This document shows positions 10,001-20,892 of a stretch of DNA of 33,854 nucleotides, in pieces. Origin of the DNA: Plantago elongata (Eukaryota; Streptophyta; Magnoliopsida; Lamiales; Plantaginaceae); contig JAYMSP010001288.1 in NCBI GenBank assembly GCA_036897095.1, positions 1 to 33,854 of the forward strand, given 5' to 3'. Position 1 is the stretch's first letter, and every line of letters begins with the position of its first letter. Below the pieces are notes generated by a model that did not search any database, was not told the origin of the DNA, and was given only the letters and a program-made list of their open reading frames with translations. Both the position numbers and the translations under genes were made by a program.

Positions 10001-13000
10001 TTTTTTTTTTTTTTTTTTTTTTTTTTTGGGTTGTTGACTTGAATCAGATGAAGAAAGGTTCTAACCAGCTTTTGTTTATTAGGAATATGATGTGGAGGAT
10101 TCTGTCCTACCCCTGCAGCCATCAATAAATTACACTGCCCCCGAGTTGGTTAGAAGCAAATCAGCAGTAATTGGTTCTGCGGCTGATATCTTCAGCTTTG
10201 CGTGCCTCGCTTACCACCTGATTGCTCGGAAGCCTTTATTCGATTGCCACAACAATGTGAAAATGGTATTCTATTCAGCTGTTGCTTGTTATGTTACTGA
10301 GTCATTTTGGATCATGATGTCTGGAAATATATGAAGTTGCTTAGATGTCCTTTCTGCAAGTACACGCGCCTGCTATATGAAAAGGGATAGTGAATGTATA
10401 CTTTAGCATGTGATGTCCAACTCTTTTCATGTACTAATATGCAGCTGAGTATCCATGCTATTAGTTAGTTTGGCATGTCTATCCATATTATTATATATTT
10501 TAATCTTTGTGTGCGTACATGCATGCATGTGTATTTATGTTTAGCATTTCCGTTTCTGTCTTTCATGCTGTCATAGAGAGCTGGATCCTGCCAAGCAATT
10601 TATATAAAGTCTTGTCGTGACTGATATGTTTAGTTTCTTATGACTACATGGTTGCCGAACAAGTTCAAACTCTTCATGAGAACAGCTGGTATCTTTGTTA
10701 TAATTGGTTTGAATAATTCCTAGAACGTTGGATCTTTTAGCTATCTTTAATGCTGAGTGAGTTTTTTTGTTCCCTTTGAGGACCATTGTCATAGCTCTAT
10801 CAGCAATACCACGCCGTTAAAACCCATGGTTTGTCAAAATCTATGGGCTTCAGGCTATTTTCTTTCTCTGATACCCTTTTTTATTTCTGACTTTCTGTCA
10901 TGGATTCTGGGTCGGTATGTACATGTTTGATAGAACCATAAGGTCTATTATTTTACGTTGCAGACCTTTTCTCCTATTCACTTGCTTCTTAAGTTAGGAT
11001 CTTCAAAGGTTGGTGAAAAAGGAGTAGAGCTGGATAGGAGCATAACAATGTAGATATAACTGCTTTTGTTGTTCCAAACCTATGCTCTGTAAATTCATTT
11101 CCACACAAGTTTTTCCTTGTTAACAGAATAATTTTTCACGTCCAATCACATGATTGCAGTATATGAATAGTTTGACTTACCTAACCAGTGAGGCCTTTTC
11201 GACCATCCCGAGGGAGCTGGTTCCGGATTTACAGAAAATGCTTTCCGCCAATGAGGCTTTGAGGCCAACAGCCATGGGTTTTACAGGTGAGATGCAACAT
11301 GAGATCTTCTATTATATCCCCTGTAATTGCTCAACATGTGTTTCTCACCCTTTACTTACTTGTTCCCTTTGGATGGTTACCGTTTTATGTGGTCTTAAGT
11401 TCTTTCAAGGTTCCATGATTGTTGTTGGCTTTTTCTTGTGGTCGAGACATCAAGTAGCCAGTCTTGCCAATTATGAACCCGTAAACAATTTCACTGATGT
11501 TTAATCAATTATGTGTACTCAATTGCAGGCTCAGCTTTTTTCCGGGAGGACACTAGGTTGCGTGCTCTTCGCTTCCTGGATCACTTGCTTGTATGCAGTC
11601 TCTTATCGCAGTTGTTGCATTTGATTGATTACCTACATGGAAAGATTTAAAAATCTGAAAATTTATATTACTTGCAGGAGAGAGATAACATGCAGAAATC
11701 TGAATTTCTGAAAGCACTATCTGACATGTGGAAAGATTTTGATGCCCGTGTTTTGCGCTATAAGGTTCGAGTTCCTGTCTCACCCTACACTATTGTTGCT
11801 GAGATATTGATTTTATCTGAATTTCGCAAGGATATGACTCCATAAGCATACCATCCTCTCTTAGCCTAAAATAATTCTGTAATAAGGACCGGACTGACAG
11901 TTGCTTGAGAGAAAGATTCTTCAAGTCTGTATCAATTTCATAGGCACTTTTCTAATTGTTTTTCTCATTTCTGAGACACTTAACTTAATACATATGTGCT
12001 AATAATATTCTGCATACAGGTTCTGCCTCCACTTTGTGCTGAACTGCGAAATTTAGTGATGCAACCGATGATTTTGCCAATGGTTCTGACAATAGCAGAA
12101 TCTCAGGTGCTGTTTTGATTTTGAAGTTCATTGTGAAGTCTATTTTGATGGGTGAATTTATTTAATAAATGCATTACCCTCGAGCTTCAAGGTGGTCATT
12201 GTATGACTAGTTTACCACCAGTTCAATATGCTTCAGTACAATTATTAGTGCCAGATGTGTTTTTTTTGGGGAGACAGTGCCAAGTAATGCTATTGCATCA
12301 ACACAATATATGTCAAAACTTCCGCACTAAGGATTTATGTACCCTTTATCAACAAGATATCTGTACTAATTTCATTGCATTTATTATTTCAGGACAAAAA
12401 TGACTTTGAGCTATCAACTCTGCCTGCTCTTGTTCCTGTCTTAAGTACGGCTGCTGGCGAGACATTATTGCTACTTGTTAAGCATGCCGAGCTTATAATC
12501 AACAAGGTAACACAATACGTAATTATTAATTAAGCTTCCGTTAATAAGTTTCATCACTTATTAATGTGCCCTTGTAGCTTTACTTGGCTATTAAGTTTTG
12601 TAGAATTATTTATGTTGCTATCAGAAAAGCAATCTGTAGCTGTCTCTATTTTTTTAAATGAACTATGTCTCTAGTTGTTAGCTTTACGTTAGGATCTTTC
12701 TGGCTCAATGAAGTGTACATCTGTCCAATTTGCAATGGTATGTAAAACGATAATCGGAGTGAGATATTTGTAATTCAGCTTAATCTTATGCTGAGTAGCT
12801 TCCAAAGCCATGCATACTAACGGAATTTCCTCAACAGCAAGCGAATGAACAACTTCCAAAAATGTTTTAATGGATGTTCATCTGTGAAGCCAAATGTACA
12901 CCTCATGATCTGCAGTTGAGACTTGAGAAAGCCAGAAAGTTCAATGTGTTTCTTTACTCAAACTGAGCCTCTGTGAATAATGTAATAGCATAGATGCATA

Positions 13001-16000
13001 TCTACAGAATGGAGTATCGAGTGTTGGTCTAGTTGTCTGGGCTTATACTCATCAAACTCAGTACTAGAAGATTGATTATATTTCTTAATTAATAAAGTTG
13101 CTGTGATTAATATAATTAAATACATATATATGTTCTATGAGATGATCTGTCAAGTGTTATTCTTTTTCATGCAAAGAAATAGTCAATAAGCGGGGAAGCT
13201 ATAGGCGATGTTAAAGTTTGGGCAACAGTCATGGATGTATCCTTCGAATTGGTTCTATGCTAGTCAGCTATAGGTCTCAATATAGCATGCAAAATAAGTA
13301 ATGTATGCATATATTCCCTATATGCATTTGTACATCCTTGTTCTGATATATTCATAGATATGTGCTGATTCTTTTCAGTAGAATTCTTCTGTCCAAACTA
13401 CCATCCTGGCTAATCATTAACAAAAGAGTACACGGACCACCAACCACAATTATACATGCAAGTGCATAAAGATATTAAAGTTTTCACTTTCTCATACTGT
13501 TTTCTGCACCAGTTCAAGTGGGTTAGGGGGCTAATAGCTAGCAGGCCAGGGAGATTTTGTTGTAGTGCGCTTTCTCAGTGGTACCTGTGCTTTTATGATC
13601 TGCTATACAACCAATGTTCTATATTTAAATGTGTTCATTCTATTCTTTAAGTGTCGTCGATGATATATTCGATAATAGAACTAAGTTATATGTTTAGTGT
13701 TTAGCTATAATGCTATGTTTCCGTTCTATCTTCTATTTGTAGTATCTTTTATATCAGACTTGTGACAAAAGCAGTCTCATATTGTACTTGGTAGGCTACT
13801 CAAGAACACCTGATTTCTCATGTGCTGCCTATGCTTGTTCGAGCATATGATGATACTGACGCTCGCATGCAAGAGGAAGTTCTCAAAAGGACTGTGTCGC
13901 TTGCAAAGCAACTGGATTCTCAGGTGACTGTCAGTGGCTTTCTTTGTAATGTTTTTCTTTACTTTATGATTGTGCTTCTGAGTTAATCTCCTCGTTCTCC
14001 TCCTGCCAATCAGTTATACAGAACACCTTTTGATTATTTTTATTGGAAGAATTGAAAGGATTTTATTCAACTCAGCTAGGTGAGGGCATAAGACATGCCA
14101 CAAACCCATACATTGATACAGCAGTGAACCATCAAGACCCACATTTACAATACTAAGACTAAACCTTCACCAGCAAATGTTTGAGACTACACCTCTAACA
14201 TTTGCTACTCAATCAGTTAAATGGAACACCTTTTGATTTGTAATGAATCTCGCAGTCATGTTTCAAAAGAAGAGGCTCTCTAAATTGAATCTGTATAGGA
14301 TATGTATCATATCTAATTCCAATCCCGTTGTTTTATTTTTGAGGGCCTATGTGTGTGTGTGTGTTTGTGTTTTATTTGTCCATGAACCCGGGATCTGCTT
14401 GAAGTCTAAGCACCCACAACATCTTCGATTGATCGATTCTTTAACAAAAGTGATAGCTCTGTCACTTCTGAACGTTTCTGGTTGCATGGTTGACATTGCT
14501 CAATTGTTTCTTTGAGTCACTAATTCTATGATCCATGACTGAATGACATCTATGAGGTGTACCATCAGAAAATGACTACTCAGTTACAATTATATTTTCT
14601 CGAGACTTGTTGTCTAAGGCTATTTATTCATGGAAATTAAGCCATCATCACATGGTTGAAAGTAATACTAACCACTTACCTCTCTCTACTTTACTTATTT
14701 ATTTTTATTGTTTTTCTTTCTTTCAGCTAGTCAAGCAAGCTGTTATGCCTCGTGTTCATGGGCTGGCTCTTAAAACAACTGTCGCTGCGGTAAGTACTTT
14801 GATGGTTCAACTCCAGATACTGTTTTCCTACAGAACTTGAACTATGAATTGCATGTCATAGTTTCATTTATTGGTTGTAGCAGAGGATATATTTCTTATA
14901 AGTGGAAGGTTCCATCAGTCTAAAAATCTAGAATTTCGTTCTATTGACAGGTGCGAGTGAATGCTCTCTTATGCTTCAGTGACATGGTTCACATACTAGA
15001 TAAGAGTGCCGTCATAGAGATATTGCAGACTATTCAAAGATGTACCGCTGTTGATCATTCTCCTCCGACTCTTATGTGTACCCTTGGTGTTGCAAATGGA
15101 ATCTTGAAGCAGGTTCCGTGTTTATTTATCCATATTAGCAGCAATTAAAGAATTCAGATAATTGGGTCTACTCTTTCTAACTCTAATTACCTTCCACTTC
15201 ATTTCAGTTTGGCGTTGAGTTTGTTGCGGAACATGTCCTTCCTCTACTCACACCTCTTCTTATCACCCAGCAATTAAATGTTCAACAGTTCGCGAAATAT
15301 ATGCATTTTGTTAAAGATGTATTAAGGTAGGCGACCATATTTACCCAACACCTCCATCTAATTTTTTTTGGGTTTCACGTAAAACTCCCCTTTGTGTTTT
15401 TATTTCATCCAACATCCTTGCATCACTATAACATTGTCAATGTGACGTGTGTTCTGCTACTACATTATTAGTTTTCGTGGCATGCAGGAAAATTGAAGAA
15501 AAACGAGGAGTAACTTTGACGGATTCCGGAGTTCCAGAAGTAAGACAGTCACTTGCTTCCGATGGGCGTGTATCCAGTCAACTAAACCAAACAGCATCAA
15601 CAACCCTGCCCACTACAAAGCGCAATTCATCATGGGATGAAGATTGGATACCCACCAGGACAGCTACGGCATCTCTCCCTTCTGCAACCTCGACATCAAG
15701 CACCCAGCCTGCTGCAGCAAGACATCCAACCCAAGTCAACTCTCTAAATTCTATGTCATCAGCATCTGTTGCTACTAATCAACAGGCCACTTCATGTCCT
15801 GCTGTTGATCTTGAATGGCCTCCTCGACCTTCTTCCGGTGTTACGTCCAATTTTGGCAACACTGAGAAGCTTAACGAAATTAAAACTGCATCAGATTCTA
15901 GTTTGGGTGATGTAGATCCTTTTGCTAATTGGCCACCACGGCCTAGTGCATCCCAGAATATCTCCAGCTCAATCAGCAACGGTGCCACAGTATCAACAAA

Positions 16001-16367
16001 TAACAAATATGCCAATGGTATGAGTTCTCAATCTGCTTCCTGGGCCTTTAGCACACCTATGTCTAATGGGTCCAACAACCAGAATCGAGGAAATAATATA
16101 TCACAAAGTAGTGGAAATGTTGGAATCGGTTCCCTTGGTTACCTGAAGCAAAATCAAGGCCCTATCGGTTCCTCCTCAAATGACAGAGCAGCAGATCTGG
16201 GGTCCATCTTTGCTCCTAGCAAAAATGATCACATAGCACCGAGGCTTGCTCCACCTCCAGCTACTGCTGTTGGTCGAGTTGGTGGACGAGGTAGGGGAAT
16301 TCGAGGACCAAGTGGGTCTAATACAAAATCCAAGTCCGAGCAACCCCCCCTGCTTGACTTGCTGTAA
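7066..16367 (+). CDS. SCYL2: SCY1-like protein 2 (SCYL2) pseudokinase
   Basis: Fourteen exons: 7066-7560, 8414-8518, 8987-9097, 10083-10265, 11160-11286, 11529-11590, 11678-11764, 12020-12106, 12393-12506, 13795-13923, 14727-14789, 14951-15112, 15208-15326, 15488-16367. All junctions are GT-AG and keep frame; total 2,724 nt, 907 aa, close to the Arabidopsis SCYL2 proteins. The kinase-like domain (about 40-330) keeps a glycine loop (GSAGHG, 47-52) and APE (256-258). It has lost catalytic residues: the VAIK Lys is Trp77, HRD is HRA (194-196) and DFG is GFG (214-216). A HEAT-like helical region follows (about 350-615), then a disordered tail with DPF (758-760), WPPRP (725-729) and NWPPRP (762-767), an RG-rich patch (about 878-888) and a terminal LLDLL that resembles a clathrin box. 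The family binds clathrin and acts in trans-Golgi/endosome trafficking; in Arabidopsis it affects growth and root hairs. Function here is by homology. Confidence 0.96.
9436..9616. repeat. Short interleaved direct repeats in SCYL2 intron 3
   Basis: A 28-bp block ending aaaataagaactatatcc occurs at 9436-9463 and again at 9500-9527. A second block (aaaat(t/c)gtgggttctcactta) occurs near 9479 and again near 9597. The two repeat pairs are interleaved, which suggests local duplication next to the MITE. A related pair of words (actatatcc, then gttgcaaaattg) recurs near 17147-17175 downstream of the gene. Confidence 0.65.
9651..9894. mobile_element. Stowaway-like MITE in SCYL2 intron 3
   Basis: The left end tactccctccgtcccgggtt is mirrored by the right end gctgggacggtgggagta, and TA is present immediately outside both ends (9649-9650 and 9895-9896). 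The 244-bp element has no coding capacity. Its interior repeats the phrase agtgaataaagtaggagaga three to four times with variation. Ends and TA target site fit the Stowaway group of Tc1/mariner MITEs. It sits in a 985-bp intron, so it should be spliced out. Confidence 0.85.
9910..10050. repeat. Twin poly-T tracts, imperfect 91-bp duplication
   Basis: A run of 26 T (9910-9935) is followed by ggggtgtttaattgaaac, and 91 bp later a run of 27 T (10001-10027) is followed by gggttgttgacttgaatc. The sequence after each tract is related (both lead to aaaaggt/gaaaggt), so this is a diverged tandem duplication rather than two independent tracts. The second tract ends about 55 bp before the exon 4 acceptor at 10082 and may act as an oversized polypyrimidine region. 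The exact T counts may vary between reads or assemblies. Confidence 0.7.
14007..14238 (-). mobile_element. Probable 5'-truncated retroelement insertion in SCYL2 intron 10
   Basis: A 29-bp sequence (caatcagtta...ccttttgatt) occurs at 14007-14035 and again at 14210-14238 with three mismatches. The 174 bp between them, read on the minus strand, end with a 3'-UTR-like gaataaaatcc and then aataaaaat. Flanking direct repeats plus an A-rich 3' end fit a truncated LINE or processed-transcript insertion with target-site duplication. The long and slightly diverged repeats also allow a simple local duplication. No coding sequence is left. Confidence 0.45.
14350..14371. repeat. GT microsatellite
   Basis: A short run of GT dinucleotides (tgtgtgtgtgtgtgt with one interruption) in SCYL2 intron 10, 3' of the probable retro-insertion. 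Confidence 0.8.
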
Positions 16368-17694
16368 CTGCTGCAGCATTCACAGTTGTTGCCTTTGGTC
16401 TATTCGAGTGTTAAAGGCACACAGAGATCCAGCATATGTGTTGTGTTTGTGGACGGAAACATGTTCAGTTCATAATTTTGGTGGCTGATAGCCCGGTTGT
16501 TATCTAAGTGAGTGTTGGTGTTGCATATCATGTAATTGTGCTTGTAGCAGTAGTGTGATATAAACTTGAATGGGCAACTTTTTGTTGCTCTTTCTTTTGA
16601 GTTTTCGTATACAAAGGTTTATATTGTTCTTCGAGTATTCTTTGTAATGATAGAGAACTTGCAGCACCATTTACTGGGTCGCAAAAAATAATGAAGTGCA
16701 GTATTCATATTTTTTGTCACACTATGTATAGAAATATAGTAAAATTTATTTTCATGCAGCCATCTGACAATCAAATATTCTCTCTGTAATTTCATCTTCA
16801 TCTATTGAACGCTTTTAAATGTTTTGATGGAGAAAAAGCTTGAGAATCTTTCTTTATCTACAAATTCATGTTTACCTTTGATTGTGGTTGTGACATTAGT
16901 TCAATATAATCTATTTAGCAACATTTCCTCTGCTCCATTGTAGTTGGGTTAAGTTGGCTATATAGTTTTTCAGGTGTTGTTCCTTTTGGTTTTGTTTTGT
17001 TATAGAGCGGTTGCTTCTCGTTTTGATCTGGTGTCTTTGTACTAAGGTTGATGTGAGTGTTGTGCACTGCTATTTACTACTGAACACCCATGGTGTCTTG
17101 TATGTTTTCATTACGCAATAAAATGTTTTCAATTCTTACAAAAAAAACTATATCCCTCCTCTAATGTTGCAAAATTGGAATGGTAATTGGTAACTCATTT
17201 TCATGCCTGAGAGGCTGAGACTGTTGAATATGCTGCTCCTTTGATAAATGCAAATGAGTATTGGAATTCACCGGAGGTTATTGCACATATCGGGTATGTG
17301 AATAAATTGAAAACTTTATGATTCATGATAATAGGCATCACTTGAGTAATGAGTTTAATTGAATTTAAAACCATCATTTCCATATACATGTAATGCATGC
17401 AATAATCAGAACATTGAGAAAATGGTCCTTCCTTCATTGTCATATAGTGCTAGAGATGTTACAGTTTTCTTGAAAATAATGAGAAAAAAATAATCAGTAT
17501 CTGACTATCTGTTTGAAATTGTGTTTACATCAGTGCAGTTGAGCAAACATCAGAATATTGATCAGATGCTGCTAATGAGTACATATCAGCTTCAGCTCCA
17601 ATTATTATGTTTTACAATCAATTTAATTTCAGCAATGTTGCAAGAAAATCTAATTACTTGATTTCTGGAAAAGAAGAATAAGGACAGAACACTC
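16368..17694. other. SCYL2 3' UTR and convergent intergenic spacer
   Basis: SCYL2 (plus) and the first mannanase (minus) converge here, so both 3' UTRs lie in this 1.3-kb stretch. An aataaa word at 17118-17123 is the clearest canonical polyadenylation-type signal on the plus strand, but it is about 750 bp from the stop and nearer plant-type signals may be used. Short ORFs here (16619-16801 and 17201-17443, both minus) show no recognisable domain. Confidence 0.45.
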
Positions 17695-19208
17695 TTATGG
17701 CCTCTTGTCCATCATCAAATGTTTAAGAGTTGTCATCTGTTGCGATTGCTGGTTGATAATCGAGGATGTTGTCGGATACTCAGACAACACGATTTCATAT
17801 CCGTCGTCATAAGACTCCATCCCTTCAGCCAAGATTTGCCACACCAAACCTCCTCCAATCCCTCCTCTAGTACTTCTCGCATAACTATAAATATTAGCAT
17901 AGACACTAGACATGAACGTGTCCCGTCCTTCTACACTGAATCCAGGATCTTTACTTGACTTCCCAAACTCGCTAAAAATCATAGGTTTCTTCAAAATGGT
18001 CCTGGAATCTCTCAAGTGATTTGCCATCCAGTTCCACATGAATGTCATCTGTGCCTCATCATTCTGTCCTGATAGCCAAGCATCCGGATATGCATGAATG
18101 GTGGTGAAATCAATCTCCTTCACAAGATTGTTGCTGATAAAATCTGTTCCAACTTGATACCCTGGGTTATACTGTTTCCTGTCTGGGATCGAGTCTCCGT
18201 AGAATCCTTCCATGCCCACCTCAAGTAAGTGCTTGTTGTCAATCGATTTCACATAACTCGCCATTTCTTGCACCCAGCCCTGTTTATTGATCATTCATAA
18301 GTTTCAACGTACAATACATGAAGAAAACACGAAACAGGACAATGTATGGTATAATAAGCTCTCACGCACGTTGAGTGTGTTGCCAGAGTAGTCGACTTGG
18401 CAGCGAGGTTCATTGATAAGTTCCCAAGCCATGATTGTTGGATCATCTTTATAAGCAATTCCAGTTATTGTGTTGATTCTTGTTAGCACTCTCTGCAGTT
18501 GAACAATCATTAATCAATTCTTTAGAAGTAGGAACTATTGATTGTTCATCACATAGCTAATGTTTGAAAATATGAATATTACCTGGACATGATTCTTATA
18601 GTATCCTTTGACAACTTGATTTGTGTAGAAATCATCATCATTATTTATCTGCACACCGGCATTTTTAGCCCAGTTCACATACTGAGGCCTGCCTCCAAAA
18701 TCTTGATAGTTGTTCACTAAACTCAGGATCAAGAGAACTTTGTACTTTGATGCCTCTGATACCACAAAATCAAGTGCCTGCAACAAATTTTGTAAATCAA
18801 ATATTACTTGATATACATATATATGCACACATTGCGCATGCGGCAAAAGATTTTGACATATGATCAAAATACCTGAAAGACATTTTCATCATAGACACCG
18901 GGTGATATCTGAAGAGCTTGGTTACCACCATCATTAAATGCCCATGTTCGACAGACAGTGAGACCGGAAGCCACTGCTTCACGTAACACATTGGTAATTT
19001 TATACCTTTCAGATGGCTGAGAAGCGACGTTCATCATCCAATAGGCATTGAACCCGTTGAAGAGAAAAGGCGAATTGTCCAAAACAAACTGTGTCCCTCT
19101 AGTTTGAACAAATGGTTCTGAACTAGTCAATGATCTTGCCTCAAATAATGATGATAGGGTGATTATTACAAGGAAGCTTAATAAGAAAGAACATGTAGCA
19201 TTAGCCAT
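17695..19208 (-). CDS. Mannan endo-1,4-beta-mannosidase (GH5), copy A
   Basis: Four exons on the minus strand: 19208-18873, 18777-18583, 18492-18370 and 18279-17695, all GT-AG and in phase 0; 412 aa. Residues 1 to about 25 form a signal peptide, so the enzyme is predicted secreted to the wall. The GH5 (subfamily 7 type) barrel is complete. FNGFNAYWM and [10 protein letters not shown] are the N-terminal family motifs; [16 protein letters not shown] follows. Glu205 in WELINEPRC is the expected acid/base, and Glu322 in [11 protein letters not shown] the expected nucleophile. Such enzymes hydrolyse beta-1,4 links inside mannans and glucomannans for wall loosening and reserve mobilisation; some plant members also transglycosylate. 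The nearest Arabidopsis relatives by memory are in the MAN5/MAN2 area, not certain enough for a symbol. Copy B lies 3.1 kb upstream in the same direction. Copy A lacks copy B's last intron, with the reading continuous through PDAWLSG. Confidence 0.95.
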
Positions 19209-19282
19209 TGTATGTACTTGTGATACACCAGATAGATAATAGATGGATAGTTTTTTGTGAAATGGATGGCAAATTGATGGTG

Positions 19283-19290
19283 TTTTTATA
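19283..19290 (-). promoter_or_regulatory. Candidate TATA box of mannanase copy A
   Basis: The minus strand reads TATAAAAA about 75 bp upstream of the ATG at 19208. That leaves room for a transcription start about 30 bp downstream and a short 5' UTR of roughly 45 bp. Position and motif are good; there is no experimental support. Confidence 0.5.
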
Positions 19291-19803
19291 GTTGTTAGTT
19301 AATAAGGTGCATGCAAGGTTGGTTATGAAAGTAAAGGTAAAAGGGAACTGAGTTACCATAAAGCTGGGAATAGAAGGGGATTGGTCGTTACTTATACTCA
19401 ATCATTGATGATGTCTATTGGCCAGTTGCAAGCTTCTGCAAGCAAACTTCAAATGAAATGAAGACAATAATACATCAACTTTACAACGTGAATGAATTAA
19501 GTAGCTAGCTAGTTGGTTATGGCCAACCACAACTTAGAGATATAATCAATCTTTTTCCAAGGTAAGAGATAACTAACCATGTGTTTGTAGGCTACTATTG
19601 CATCAGCTAGTATATATATACATAATCCCTTCGTGATTTTCACATGCTATGGAGTATAGAGTACGATATACAATCAATGTATTATCACTACAAGAATACT
19701 CGACTCTAATAACGATTAAGGGTCATTTAATAATGTGAATTCTACACCATTACTATATTTCTTTGTGAGGAAGATGATCAATGTGGTAAAATGCACCTAT
19801 CAT
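19291..19803. other. Upstream region of mannanase copy A
   Basis: Putative promoter-proximal DNA without a gene. It contains a tagctagctagttggttatgg stretch near 19501 and a tatatatata run near 19612, but no regulatory site I can name with confidence. Confidence 0.4.
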
Positions 19804-19888
19804 TGACTCAGTTGGAAATACGCTTCACTTTCAATCAATAAATTGAGATTTCGAATCATCCTTTAACCGTTTAAAAAAAATAAAAATC
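19804..19888 (+). mobile_element. tRNA-derived SINE-like element
   Basis: The sequence tgactcagttgg (19804-19815) resembles the A box of a tRNA-type Pol III promoter. About 40 bp downstream atttcgaatcatcc (near 19848-19861) resembles the B box (GGTTCGAATCC). The element then runs through ctttaaccgtttaaaaaaaa into an A-rich tail. Flanking sequence cacctatcat (19794-19803) and caccaatcat (19889-19898) forms an imperfect target-site duplication. The 5' border is uncertain because the A box lies right at it. The same 3' end recurs at 31597-31632, showing that the family was mobile. Confidence 0.6.
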
Positions 19889-19902
19889 CACCAATCATGA
19901 CT

Positions 19903-20442
19903 TATTTACTACTAGTAAAAAGGACACCATTCACCAAGGAAAATGTGAAAGTGACCCAAGATGTGGAATTATCGATGGAGATTATTTTTAAGTTTTGAAT
20001 TGAACATTTATGGACCCCATGAGATCTAAAACCAACCTCTTGCAACAATAGCAAACTTTAATATATCATCTCAGCACCTATGTTTCAATTAGATTAAATT
20101 TTTAAATGGAGAGAGATATGTACCCAATCAAATATTAAATCTTCAAATATTTTTAATTACTACATGTAATTGTTTATTTATTAACTGTGATGAAATTATG
20201 AATGAAATTTGTCAGATTTATAAGTTATTATCGTATTTAAAGTGTTAAGTGTTGGGTTATCATAGAATAGTCACATACGTCGTATATTATACATACACGA
20301 CATAAATTGTAAATGCATTAATATAGATCAACAGATTTAGGGTAAGGATTGTTTTCTATGAATGAATTGTAACATGGATATTACATCCACGATTACTCTT
20401 CCTTATCAAACAACTAAGCTGCGATTTGCAAATGAAGACGGA
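19903..20442. other. AT-rich intergenic DNA
   Basis: No gene or clear repeat is visible between the SINE-like element and the RNase H pseudogene. Confidence 0.4.
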
Positions 20443-20892
20443 CCGACTGATTTCAGAAAGCAGTACAAATGGTCAGCTCCACCTTTGAATTGGGTAAAGT
20501 TAAACATAGATGGGAGTTGTCGTACTTCAGAGAGTCTCCGGGCGGTAGGATGCATATTGCGGGACACAAAGGGTACCTGGATATGAGGAATGGATAAGAA
20601 GATCACAACACCTACAGATATGGAACTTCAAAGCATGGTTAAAGGACTGGAACTGACTTGGCATCACCGTATTCCAAAACTCATTGTGGAAACGGACTCT
20701 GAAATGTTATATGCTTGGGTTACGGAAGTTGAACAACCTCCGGAAACTTTTAAAGATAGAGTTGACATATGCAAGGTGCTTATACATATGCCATAGGAAA
20801 TAGAGATTAAGAAGATTGATAGGAAAGCAAATGCTCGTGACGATCATATAGTATCGTTAGGCTATCATTTTGATGAAGATGGGAAGTTTTGA
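20443..20892 (+). pseudogene. RNase H-like domain (RVT_3 type), broken by two stops
   Basis: One reading frame gives a recognisable plant RNase H-like domain of the kind found in non-LTR retrotransposons and in dispersed host genes. It begins with PPLNWVKLNIDGSC and continues through VGCILRDTKGTW, then TDMELQSMVKGLELTW, then LIVETDSEML, and finally KIDRKANARDDHIVSLGYHF. The expected acidic residues are kept (Asp in NIDGS, Glu in MELQ, Asp in ETDS, Asp in NARDD). Two in-frame stops interrupt it, a TGA after GTWI (near 20584) and a TAG after HMP (near 20794), but there is no frameshift. No reverse transcriptase domain lies upstream. It sits between the two mannanases, probably as a transposon remnant. 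Confidence 0.8.
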
